A DNA stretch of 24,462 nt, taken from Rhodobacteraceae bacterium UBA2553 (GTDB taxonomy: Bacteria > Pseudomonadota > Alphaproteobacteria > Rhodobacterales > Rhodobacteraceae). The DNA is taken from assembly GCA_002340515.1 (NCBI GenBank), contig DDMF01000129.1, positions 32,036-56,497 on the forward strand. The letters are read 5' to 3'. The position numbers were made by a program, and so were the translations under genes. How positions within the stretch are numbered: position 1 is the stretch's first letter; the number at the start of each line of letters is the position of its first letter. The notes under the pieces were generated by a model. It ran no database searches. It worked only from the letters and a program-made list of their open reading frames with translations, and was not told where the DNA came from. Shown here in pieces: positions 1 to 7,809 of this stretch.

Positions 1-1524
1 CACGTCGCCGCCTTTGAAGAGAACGCTTGGGCGTTTTATTCGGCACAAAATGGCTGGCAGTCCTGGGTCGAGGACGTGGCCAGACAATTCGTTTTTGACG
101 GCTCCTCCTGGGCAGAGCTGACCATCACGCCCAGCACCCAAAACCTTGCACAAGTTGGGGTGAATGCTACCGCTGACGCCACCAACCGCCTTTCGGTATC
201 AGCACCCGCAACCCTGCTCAACCACGAAGGGTATGGCCACCAGATCAAGGTGAACAAAGCCAGTTCTGGCGACACAGCCAGCCTGCTGTTCCAAACCAAC
301 TGGTCGGGGCGCGCCGAAATGGGGACCGCCGGGTCCGATGACTTTGAGATCAAAGTCAGCGCAGATGGCGGCAGTTTCCATCAAGCACTTGTCGCAGATG
401 GTGCCACCGGTCAGGTCAGCTTCCCCTCTGGCGTTGCCGGGTTGACCCCGGTTGAAATGTCCGGCGCATTGGTCACGACCGGGTATGTCAACGCACGCGG
501 AACCGATTTGGTGACCAATGGCGGTTGCGGTCTGGGCAACGCCTATAATTTCCCGGCGCAACTTGCATATGATGGGGCCGTGGCGCCGGATCTACGTGGG
601 TCGGTTTGCTTTTCCGGCTACAGCGTCGGCCAAATCGACATGGGTGAAATCATCCCCGTTGATCCCAATCGCGCCTACCGCCTCAGCGCGTATTTCCGTC
701 AGGAAAGCGTGGCTGGGGATTGGTCGGGCTTTGCCGAAGGTGAACGGCATGCGCAATATATGGGCCTGACCTGTCTGGACGCGGATCAAAATGTGATCAG
801 CTCGCAACACCACATGCGGTACTACCACGGCGGCACGGACAGTCTGACCACGCTTGCCGCTCCGCTTACCCCCGGTGACACGACAATTTCACTGACCAAC
901 GCGGCGGGCTGGAATGAAAGCTCTAGCGACGCGAACCAGCAAGGTGTAATTATTTTCGGCTACAAAGACAGTGCCGGGCGCAGCTATCCCAGCTACTCAC
1001 GCCTGATCGAAGGGGGGCTTTTCGATCTGGGTCAGGTCAACAAAACCACCCATGTCGTCACCCTTAACCAGCCGCTTCCCGCAAGTCTGGGTAACCCGGA
1101 TGATCCATCGGGCATCTGGCCTGCCGGCACCGCAATTGCAAATAGCGGGATTGGTGGCGCAAAAAATGTTGCGCTGAACGGGGACCACGCCCCGGCGACC
1201 GACAGCTGGTATAACGCATCAGCCCCCATAGGTGGGATTGATCAATCCGGCACCAACGCCCCCTTCAACTTTGCCCCCGGCACCGCCTATGTACGTGTGT
1301 TCTGGCAGGCAAATTACTCCAACCAGCTGGGCGGAACCGCTGGCTATCCTGACACGGGTGCGGGTCACAAAGTTTGGTTTGCAGGCGTTTCATTCACCCC
1401 GGAACCTCTGACCGCGATGAGTTCTGCCGCGAATGGTTCCGTGGACCTCAAGGTCGCCGAAAGTGACTTTGGTTCTGGGTCAATTTCTCTGGTCACAGCG
1501 GCGCGGGTGATCGAAGCCGTATGA
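1..1524 (+). CDS. DUF2793-like tail-fibre or surface protein, 3' part
   Basis: The reading frame is open from the first base of the window, so the gene starts upstream and only its last 507 codons are seen. The first 40 residues (AFYSAQNGWQSWVED, then FVFDGSSWAEL) match the pattern of DUF2793, a short domain with a Trp-rich turn found in phage tail and gene-transfer-agent-related proteins of Rhodobacterales; this is family memory, not a search. The rest is a long Gly/Ser/Thr/Asn-rich region with many aromatic residues and no membrane segment, of the kind seen in beta-rich fibre or carbohydrate-binding proteins. A GTG at 76 is an internal codon, not a convincing start. A hairpin terminator follows 10 bases after the stop. 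It is unrelated to the flagellar genes beside it. The exact function is unknown; the family assignment is moderately secure. Confidence 0.7.
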   Translation, partial: HVAAFEENAWAFYSAQNGWQSWVEDVARQFVFDGSSWAELTITPSTQNLAQVGVNATADATNRLSVSAPATLLNHEGYGHQIKVNKASSGDTASLLFQTNWSGRAEMGTAGSDDFEIKVSADGGSFHQALVADGATGQVSFPSGVAGLTPVEMSGALVTTGYVNARGTDLVTNGGCGLGNAYNFPAQLAYDGAVAPDLRGSVCFSGYSVGQIDMGEIIPVDPNRAYRLSAYFRQESVAGDWSGFAEGERHAQYMGLTCLDADQNVISSQHHMRYYHGGTDSLTTLAAPLTPGDTTISLTNAAGWNESSSDANQQGVIIFGYKDSAGRSYPSYSRLIEGGLFDLGQVNKTTHVVTLNQPLPASLGNPDDPSGIWPAGTAIANSGIGGAKNVALNGDHAPATDSWYNASAPIGGIDQSGTNAPFNFAPGTAYVRVFWQANYSNQLGGTAGYPDTGAGHKVWFAGVSFTPEPLTAMSSAANGSVDLKVAESDFGSGSISLVTAARVIEAV

Positions 1525-1533
1525 GCACAGAAA

Positions 1534-1558
1534 GGGGTGGCAGATGCCGCCCCTTTTT
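1534..1558. terminator. Hairpin terminator between convergent genes
   Basis: GGGGTGGC and GCCGCCCC form an 8-bp stem with one G-T pair around a 4-base loop, followed by TTTTT on the plus strand. It sits between the end of the DUF2793-like gene and the end of the epimerase gene on the other strand. Read on the minus strand the stem is followed by CTTTCT, so it may stop both transcripts. Confidence 0.75.
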
Positions 1559-1564
1559 CATTGA

Positions 1565-2578
1565 TCAGCGGTCATAATACTCCCGGAACCAGCTGACAAA
1601 TTCACTAACGCCGTCTTGAACGCTTTTTTCAGGGCGATAGCCCGTCAGCGATTTCAAAAGAGAGGCATCTGCCCAAGTGGCAGGCACATCGCCCTTTTGC
1701 ATTTCCATGTAATGTTTCAGAGCTGGAACACCCGTGGCCGTTTCAATTGCCGTGATAAAATCCTCCAGCGCCACACTGTTTGAATTGCCAATATTCACAA
1801 CGCGGTAAGGCGCAACCGGGCTGAGGCTGTCGCCCAGGGCAATCACGTCTGGCCCGTCGGGACGCACAGGGACCGCATCAAACAGCAACCGAATACCGCG
1901 CACAAGATCTTCGACATAGGTGAAATCCCTGCTCATCTTGCCATGATTAAACACCTTGATTTCGCGATTGGCCAAGATGGCATCGGTGAACAGATGCGGC
2001 GCCATATCGGGGCGCCCCCAAGGGCCATAAACCGTAAAAAACCGAAACATCGTGATCGGCAAACCGTGGATGTGCGCCCAGGAATGCGCCATTGCTTCGT
2101 TTGCTTTTTTGGTCGCTGCGTAGAACGACATCTGCGTTTCTGTTTTGTCAATTTCACGGTAGGGCATGTCAGTATTTGCGCCATACACCGAGGATGTGGA
2201 GGCCATCAGCAAATGGTCCGGGCGCAATTTCAGCGCAGCTTCCATCAGGTTGAACGTGCCCACAATGTTGCTGTCCAGATACGCGCGTGGGTTTTCGATA
2301 CTATAACGGACACCCGCCTGGGCTGCGAGATGAACAACAATGCTCGGCTGAGCGGCCTTCATTGCTGCTGTCAGAACCTCGGCATTTTCCAGCTTTCCAC
2401 GGGTGAAGGTGAAGTTCGGAAAACCACCCAAAATGGCCAGGCGCGCCTCCTTTAAAGCCGGATCATAATAGTCGTTGACCGCATCAAAACCATGCACTTC
2501 GGCCCCTTCTTCCAGCAGTAACTTAGCAAGGTGAAAGCCGATAAAGCCGGCCGTGCCGGTGACAAAAACACGTGTCAT
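1565..2578 (-). CDS. UDP-glucuronate 4-epimerase-like NAD-dependent epimerase
   Basis: This is a short-chain dehydrogenase-type sugar nucleotide epimerase of 337 residues. It has the NAD-binding GTAGFIG loop at residues 8-14, the STSSVYG strand near 127-133 and the catalytic Tyr153-x-x-x-Lys157. The segments VYGPWGRPDMAP, KVFNHGKMSRDFTYVEDL and the C-terminal MQKGDVPATWADAS are typical of the UDP-glucuronate 4-epimerase (CapI/LspL) branch, which makes UDP-galacturonate for surface polysaccharide. The ATG at 2578 is preferred to a GTG at 2611 because the glycine loop normally lies right at the N-terminus, although neither has a strong ribosome binding site. It is 60 bases downstream of the FliJ-like gene on the same strand and could be read with the flagellar operon. 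Whether it serves flagellin glycosylation or an unrelated polysaccharide cannot be told. Confidence 0.85.
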   Translation of the reverse strand: MTRVFVTGTAGFIGFHLAKLLLEEGAEVHGFDAVNDYYDPALKEARLAILGGFPNFTFTRGKLENAEVLTAAMKAAQPSIVVHLAAQAGVRYSIENPRAYLDSNIVGTFNLMEAALKLRPDHLLMASTSSVYGANTDMPYREIDKTETQMSFYAATKKANEAMAHSWAHIHGLPITMFRFFTVYGPWGRPDMAPHLFTDAILANREIKVFNHGKMSRDFTYVEDLVRGIRLLFDAVPVRPDGPDVIALGDSLSPVAPYRVVNIGNSNSVALEDFITAIETATGVPALKHYMEMQKGDVPATWADASLLKSLTGYRPEKSVQDGVSEFVSWFREYYDR

Positions 2579-2638
2579 GGGAAATGCTCGTTCAATCTGG
2601 ATCAGTTGCACGATCTTAGACCACCGTGCGACAAGGGT

Positions 2639-3004
2639 CTATCCCGCGCGATACTTCGCCTGTTTTTTAAGCAGGGATTTGATGACATCCGCACGCCCCA
2701 TGGCATGGCGGGCCTCTGTCACGCGTTCCTCTCGTTCGGCGTAGAGTTTGGCCAGTTCGAGATTATGGGCGCGGCGGGCGTTTTGCATCCACTCACGCCA
2801 TGCCTCATCCCGACCTGATAGTTGCGCCATATCCAGCGAAGCCTCACCCGCAAGCGCGGCGGATCGCGCCTGTTTAGCGGCATCTAGCTCTTCATTCTTC
2901 TGCTTGAACACTTCGGCTTTCTGGGTGACCTGCTGCAAGGCAATCAGTTTCAAATCCAAGATCATGTCAGAGATTTCCCCCAAGGACTTCAACTGCTTTG
3001 TCAT
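2639..3004 (-). CDS. FliJ-like flagellar coiled-coil protein
   Basis: A 121-residue, highly charged, almost wholly helical protein without signal peptide or membrane segment (EVFKQKNEELDAAKQA, AKLYAEREERVTEARHAM). Its ATG overlaps the flhB stop in an ATGA junction, so it is translationally coupled to flhB and is the last flagellar gene of the minus-strand operon. Size, coiled-coil character and position fit a FliJ-type export chaperone, the stalk-like partner of the FliI ATPase, but there is no diagnostic motif and similarity by composition alone is weak evidence. The gene is certain to be coding; the role is an inference from context. Confidence 0.7.
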   Translation of the reverse strand: MTKQLKSLGEISDMILDLKLIALQQVTQKAEVFKQKNEELDAAKQARSAALAGEASLDMAQLSGRDEAWREWMQNARRAHNLELAKLYAEREERVTEARHAMGRADVIKSLLKKQAKYRAG

Positions 3005-4092
3005 AAGTTCACCCCAAAACTACGTGCCTTTTTCCGCATCATTTCTGCAAATCGAATTGCGGCTGCGACGGCCTGATATTGGTCGGGCATGATTTCTTGG
3101 CCAATCTCAACAGACGCATGAAGCGCACGCGCCGTTGGTGGGTCGCGGTGAATGGGTACGCCTGCCTCGGCGGCAGCTTCGCGAATACGCGCAGCAATTT
3201 CATCGACGCCTTTCGCAACACAAACTGGTGCCTCGCCGGGCAAGCGCGACCATTTAAGCGCCACCGCATAATGGGTTGGGTTAACAATCACGACATCCGC
3301 ATCTGGCACATCCGACAGCATTTGGTTCATCGCAATTTCATAACCCTTTTGGCGACGCTTTTGTTTCATATGCGGGTCACCCTCATTCTGCTTGAACTCG
3401 TCCATCATCTCTTTGTGAGACATACGGTTTTTTCGAAGATGTTCTTGATACTGCCACATGTAATCCACCCCGCCGATAAGCAGCATGACCACACACACCA
3501 ACCCAAAAAATTGCATTGATAATTCGAGCAAAACGACCGTCGCCATCTGCGGGTTCAGATACATCGTGCCGACGATTGTGGTAAGTTTACTGAAAAGAAA
3601 AAATCCCAAAATCACTGAGTAAATCGAAAGTTTGGTAAAGCTTTTCGCAAACTCAAATAACCCGCTCCTGCCGAATTTGTTTTTGGCATTCGACAATGGC
3701 GATATTTTTGACAGTTTCGGTTTAAGCTTGTCTGGCGCTACGACAAAACTGCGCGTGGCAATGGTTAGAACGATCGCGGCCACTGCAGGGATCAAAAACC
3801 ATCCAATTGTATTTTGCGCCACTCCCAACAACAGATTCCCCAGGCCCACACGTCCGCCACCAAGAAAAAGATCCGTCGAAAGACTGTCAGCGCGCGCCAG
3901 AAGGCCGGTTAAAAACGCCCCCAGCGAGCTGAGGCTTTGCGCGCCCAAAACCGCCGCCATAACCATCATGCCGCCAAAGGCAGCCGTTGTTGTCAGATCA
4001 GCAGATCGGGGCACCTCGCCACGTTTTCGCGCATCATCAAGCTTTTTCTGCGTCGGTTCATGTTGCTTATCATCATCTTCGCCTTCCGCCAT
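3001..4092 (-). CDS. flhB: Flagellar type III export switch protein FlhB
   Basis: FlhB is the inner-membrane export-gate protein whose cytoplasmic domain is cut by itself to switch substrate from rod/hook to filament. The 363-residue product has the family's layout: a polar N-terminus (EPTQKKLDDARKRGEVPRS, residues 12-30), four membrane segments between about 35 and 210, a basic linker, and the autocleavage motif NPTH at 271-274 within VVIVNPTHYAVALKW. Cleavage is expected between Asn271 and Pro272. Its start overlaps the fliR stop by one base (TAATG) and its stop overlaps the next gene by four. Length is normal and no key residue is missing. Confidence 0.97.
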   Translation of the reverse strand: MAEGEDDDKQHEPTQKKLDDARKRGEVPRSADLTTTAAFGGMMVMAAVLGAQSLSSLGAFLTGLLARADSLSTDLFLGGGRVGLGNLLLGVAQNTIGWFLIPAVAAIVLTIATRSFVVAPDKLKPKLSKISPLSNAKNKFGRSGLFEFAKSFTKLSIYSVILGFFLFSKLTTIVGTMYLNPQMATVVLLELSMQFFGLVCVVMLLIGGVDYMWQYQEHLRKNRMSHKEMMDEFKQNEGDPHMKQKRRQKGYEIAMNQMLSDVPDADVVIVNPTHYAVALKWSRLPGEAPVCVAKGVDEIAARIREAAAEAGVPIHRDPPTARALHASVEIGQEIMPDQYQAVAAAIRFAEMMRKKARSFGVNL

Positions 4093-4868
4093 TATGGTGC
4101 TCCGAATGGCTGAGTGAGAAAGGCCTGAAGCGCATCAACCCAAAGCGGAAGCAACAGAGGGGTGGCCGCAAAAAGCAACAGCAACCCGCCCGCCGTGATG
4201 GCAGGCGCACCCACAAACGCCACCATCAATTGCGGCATTGCGCGGTTAATCACGCCCAGCGCAACATTATAGATCAGCGAGGCAATCAAAAAGGGGGCTG
4301 CGAGAGTAAAGGCCAGTGCGAAAATATGCGAGACATGCTGAAGCGCCCAGTCTGAGACCACGGCGCCAGACAAAAATTCGCCCGGGGGAATGACTTCGTA
4401 AGACAGAATAAACATTTCTGCTAAGCGGACGTGAAGACCCAGCATAACGGCCAACGCCAATCCGGACACGAGCAAGACATGGCCAATTGCAGGTTGCGGG
4501 TCCGCATTTGAACCCCCAAAAATTTGCGCTAATGACGTGGCTTGTGCCGCCATACTTCCTGCAATTTGCAAAGCAAATATGAACAGTCGAACAACCGCCC
4601 CAAGGATAAGCCCGGCAATGGGTTCAGAAATCACCATCATCCCAATCTTAATGGGGTCCGCTATCGCAGCATCCAGCTGAGCGGCGACCGCAGGCAAAAC
4701 CACCATTGTAAACGCGAACCCAAGCACCAGCCGGACCCGTTGTGGGACTGACCGCTCGCCAAAAGCTGGCAGCAATGCCATCGCGGCACCGACTCGCAGA
4801 AACACAAAAAACGCCAACAGTAAAACCGACTGCCCGAGCCCTAAGATTTCAGCAAGTTGATACATCAT
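4092..4868 (-). CDS. fliR: Flagellar export-gate protein FliR
   Basis: FliR forms the core of the flagellar export gate with FliP and FliQ. The 258-residue product is very hydrophobic, with about six membrane segments, the conserved early stretch FLRVGAAMALLPAFGERSVPQRVRL cut short here as FLRVGAAMALLPAFGE, and the family feature SLIYNVALGVINRAMPQL near residues 196-213. It sits between flhA (4-base ATGA overlap) and flhB (1-base overlap), the usual flhA-fliR-flhB order in alphaproteobacteria. FliQ, its normal partner, is not encoded in the window. Confidence 0.95.
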   Translation of the reverse strand: MMYQLAEILGLGQSVLLLAFFVFLRVGAAMALLPAFGERSVPQRVRLVLGFAFTMVVLPAVAAQLDAAIADPIKIGMMVISEPIAGLILGAVVRLFIFALQIAGSMAAQATSLAQIFGGSNADPQPAIGHVLLVSGLALAVMLGLHVRLAEMFILSYEVIPPGEFLSGAVVSDWALQHVSHIFALAFTLAAPFLIASLIYNVALGVINRAMPQLMVAFVGAPAITAGGLLLLFAATPLLLPLWVDALQAFLTQPFGAP

Positions 4869-6952
4869 GCTTGGACCATACCCACCAATGAGGGGCGTGC
4901 TTCGGTTCCGATCTCTTCAAACGACAAGACAGGGTTGCCAATACCCTTTGCATTCAGAACCGTTTTCAAAAATCGCCTGCGGCGGGTTGATGTTACAACC
5001 GCTGGATAGATCCCGGTTTCGCCAGCTTTCGCGATCCGATCAGCAATTGCATTGGCCAAACGGTTGAATTCATCAGGCGGCAGCGCCACATCTTGCGGCC
5101 CCCGGTCACTTTCAATTTGGAACGTGGAAAAACGTTCTTCCCACTCAGGAGCAAGCTGCACCAAGGGAATCGTGCCATCCCCGCGTTTTAGTTCTGATAC
5201 AAGTTGAAACCCCAATCGGTGACGCACATGCTCGCAAATTCCTTCAGGCGACGGAATGACCGGGCGTGCGTCTGCAACGCTTTCAAGGATTAGCGGCAAA
5301 TTTCTAACTGAAACACGCTCATCCAAAAGTAGTCGTAAAACTGAAAGCAGCAGGTCTGGGGGAACTTTATCAGGGACCAGCTCATCCAATAAGCGTCGAT
5401 TGGCTTCTGCTCTCGCCGGATCGCTCAGGTTGATAAACTCGTCCATCAACCGTCTAAGGGCCTTCATCGTCAAAAGGCGTGGAAAATTGCGTTTGATCAC
5501 TTCCAGCAAATGTGTCGCAAGCACCTCTGTGGGATTTACAATTGTGCCGCCCTGCAGCGCTGCCTCTTCTTGGGCATCCACAGAAATCCATCGAGCCGGC
5601 GCGCCATAAACGGGTTCCTTTACATCCACCCCGTCGGGCAAATCAATTTCATTTCCACTTAGAATGACAAGGCATTTATCTGGCTCCAAACGATCCTCGG
5701 CTTGCGTAACACCTTGAATTTTAACAACGTATCCGCCAGAAGGCAGCGTACTGTCATCTGTCAGCCGAATTTCTGGAAGGATAAGCCCAAATGCCCCGGC
5801 AACATGATTACGCATGTTGTTAATCCGAGCATCTAGTCCCGTCGCAGGGTCCAATACCATTGAAATCAGGTCAGGCGAAAACGCGACATGGATATCATCC
5901 AGATCCAGGATATCACCGATGCTCTCCGGTTTGGTCTCGGATGTCACCTCTAGCGTGGCAGCCTCTTTTTCCCTTGCTGCGGCTTGATGTTTTTGACTCG
6001 ACTTCCAGGCGGAAAACCCCAGCACAATGGCGCCAGCGAGGAATGGAACAAAAGGCAAGCCAGGCACCAAGGCGAACAAACCCATCAATACGGCGACTGT
6101 ACTGAGTGCTGCTGGGTGCCCCCCCAGCTGCGCAAAGAGTGCGCGATCCGTTGACCCTGTGGCACCACCACGCGCCAGTAATAACGCCGATGCAATTGAA
6201 ATAATGACCGCTGGGATTTGCGTCACAAGACCATCCCCAACCGTAAGGATTGCGTAGGTTTCAAACGCGCTCCCGATATCCATTCCATGCATGGAAACGC
6301 CGATAATGAGTCCCATTACAATGTTTAGAAGCGTAATAAGCAGACCAGCCACCGCATCGCCTTTTACAAACTTAGAGGCGCCATCAAGCGATCCAAAAAA
6401 GGTTGTTTCTGCTTGTTCTTTTTCGCGCCGTAACTTTGCTTCGGCATGGTCGATCGCACCAGCAGACATGTCGCTGTCAATCGCAAGCTGTTTCCCCGGC
6501 ATTCCATCCAGAGCAAAACGAGCCCCAACTTCGGCCATTCGAGTGGCCCCTTTTGTGATCACGATAAAATTCACGATCAACAGAACGCAAAATACGACCA
6601 ACCCGAGAAAGACACTGCCGCCCATAACAAAGTTAGCAAAGCCTTCAATAACATCACCGGCCGCGGATGTACCGGTATGCCCTTGGCCAATAATCAATTT
6701 TGTTGACGAGACATTCATTGAAAGCCGGAGCATCAGAGATGCCAGAAGCACGGTTGGGAATGCCGAAAACTCCAATGGCCGCTCAATAAAAAGGGTGACT
6801 GTAAACATCAGGATTGCCAACGCAAATGATGCCGCCAAACCGATATCCAGCACCCATGAGGGCATTGGCAAAATCATCATGACAATCACCGCCATCAGGG
6901 CGAGCGCAAGTAAAATGGTCGGTTTAAATATATCAGACAGGCTAAATTGCAT
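4865..6952 (-). CDS. flhA: Flagellar export-gate protein FlhA
   Basis: FlhA is the large export-gate subunit, with a membrane part that uses the proton gradient and a cytoplasmic ring that binds chaperone-substrate pairs. From the ATG at 6952 the product is 695 residues, the usual length. About eight membrane segments lie in the first 310 residues, and the FHIPEP family signature (AEVGARFALDGMPGKQ) is at 140-155. The soluble C-terminal half includes the typical LLTMKALRRLMDEF segment. The open frame extends upstream to 7036, but those codons lie inside the transglycosylase gene in another frame and encode a basic stretch not expected in FlhA. An ATG at 6967 (adding MDSWE, 8-base overlap with the upstream gene) is an equally simple alternative. 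It overlaps fliR by four bases. Confidence 0.96.
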   Translation of the reverse strand: MQFSLSDIFKPTILLALALMAVIVMMILPMPSWVLDIGLAASFALAILMFTVTLFIERPLEFSAFPTVLLASLMLRLSMNVSSTKLIIGQGHTGTSAAGDVIEGFANFVMGGSVFLGLVVFCVLLIVNFIVITKGATRMAEVGARFALDGMPGKQLAIDSDMSAGAIDHAEAKLRREKEQAETTFFGSLDGASKFVKGDAVAGLLITLLNIVMGLIIGVSMHGMDIGSAFETYAILTVGDGLVTQIPAVIISIASALLLARGGATGSTDRALFAQLGGHPAALSTVAVLMGLFALVPGLPFVPFLAGAIVLGFSAWKSSQKHQAAAREKEAATLEVTSETKPESIGDILDLDDIHVAFSPDLISMVLDPATGLDARINNMRNHVAGAFGLILPEIRLTDDSTLPSGGYVVKIQGVTQAEDRLEPDKCLVILSGNEIDLPDGVDVKEPVYGAPARWISVDAQEEAALQGGTIVNPTEVLATHLLEVIKRNFPRLLTMKALRRLMDEFINLSDPARAEANRRLLDELVPDKVPPDLLLSVLRLLLDERVSVRNLPLILESVADARPVIPSPEGICEHVRHRLGFQLVSELKRGDGTIPLVQLAPEWEERFSTFQIESDRGPQDVALPPDEFNRLANAIADRIAKAGETGIYPAVVTSTRRRRFLKTVLNAKGIGNPVLSFEEIGTEARPSLVGMVQA

Positions 6953-6959
6953 TTCCCAA

Positions 6960-7736
6960 CTATCCATTGTTCTGAAGAATGAAAGGCGTCGCCGCCGAAC
7001 CGCGCGAGGGCACCAAAGAGCCCAGCGCTTTTGCACCAGTACCCGATTGCAGTAATGGGAAGTTGTTTACTCTTGGAACCAGTAAATCGATGATTGGCGG
7101 CGGCGTAACAACGTCTTCGTGGGAAACGCTAGCGACCCGAATTGGATCTGAATCCTGCTCGATAAACTTAGCTCGGAACTTGGCAAATCGCTCTTTATAG
7201 CGATCGGCATATTTGGGTGTGCGCGAATGATAGGCGCCAGCGGCATCACGCCAATTGCCTTTCTCTTCATAGAGGTCCGACAAAAACTTTGCTGCGTAAA
7301 TTCCGTTCGCAAGCGGATCAAACATTTCCTCCAGCGAAGAGAAGTTTTGATGGTGCCACTTGTAATTGATTTGAAAGCAGCCAACGTCAAAACTCCGCGC
7401 GCCGCGCTTGAAGTGTTTATAAACATAGGCGCGTGCTTCATCTTCGGCATCAAACCACACCCCTTTGCCTTCCATATTCACAGTCCATGGCCAGGGACGA
7501 AACTGTCCAGCGCGTTTACGCCCCGTCTCGGTCAGCGAAATTGCCTTTAATACGGAGAGCGGCACGCCTGTTTGGGCAGAGGCGACGGAGGCAACCTGAT
7601 CGCAAACATGCGATTCATCACCTTCTGAGAAGGCAGGCATTGGTGATCCTACCATCAGAATACAGATGGCAGCGAAAGTGGTAATATACGCATTTATTGC
7701 GATATTTCCCAGTAAGGGAGAGACATTTCTTGTCAT
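6960..7736 (-). CDS. Lytic transglycosylase (SLT domain), probably flagellar
   Basis: An exported 258-residue protein: an N-terminal hydrophobic segment (residues 14-36, ending PMPAFSEGD) looks like a signal peptide, followed by an SLT-type lytic transglycosylase domain from about 45 to 195. The catalytic Glu is E70 in SVLKAISLTETG, with the downstream SFDVGCFQINYKWH and YAAKFLSDLYEE, AAGAYHSRTP motifs of the fold. Such enzymes cut peptidoglycan so that the rod can pass; Rhodobacter uses a flagellum-specific one (SltF), and position directly ahead of flhA supports the same job here, though orthology is inferred. The stop lies 7 bases before the preferred flhA start. A CtrA-like site lies 28-42 bases upstream, so the gene may head its own transcript. 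Confidence 0.88.
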   Translation of the reverse strand: MTRNVSPLLGNIAINAYITTFAAICILMVGSPMPAFSEGDESHVCDQVASVASAQTGVPLSVLKAISLTETGRKRAGQFRPWPWTVNMEGKGVWFDAEDEARAYVYKHFKRGARSFDVGCFQINYKWHHQNFSSLEEMFDPLANGIYAAKFLSDLYEEKGNWRDAAGAYHSRTPKYADRYKERFAKFRAKFIEQDSDPIRVASVSHEDVVTPPPIIDLLVPRVNNFPLLQSGTGAKALGSLVPSRGSAATPFILQNNG

Positions 7737-7763
7737 TACACGCGCACTTTTTGCTGACGTTGG

Positions 7764-7778
7764 TTAACATCAGATTAG
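7764..7778 (-). promoter_or_regulatory. CtrA-like box upstream of the transglycosylase-flhA-fliR-flhB genes
   Basis: Read on the minus strand the bases are CTAA-N7-TTAA, one mismatch from the CtrA consensus TTAA-N7-TTAA. It lies in the 73-base gap between the 791-residue gene and the transglycosylase. A very similar site occurs between fliL and fliF. CtrA controls flagellar genes in alphaproteobacteria, but a site this short can occur by chance. Confidence 0.4.
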
Positions 7779-7809
7779 GCGAGAGTCGTTTACAAAGGGT
7801 AAGCATCCC

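Noticed and set aside
1943..2455. 170-residue plus-strand frame opposite the epimerase
   Set aside because: It lies wholly antisense to a well-supported gene and its His/Arg/Cys-rich translation has no recognisable motif.
2613..2645. TAGACC/GGTCTA inverted repeat after the FliJ-like gene as a terminator
   Set aside because: Only six base pairs, a long loop and no T run; not enough to call a terminator.
6953..7036. Longer FlhA start at 7036
   Set aside because: The added basic residues overlap the transglycosylase coding frame, are not typical for FlhA, and 695 residues from 6952 is already the family length.
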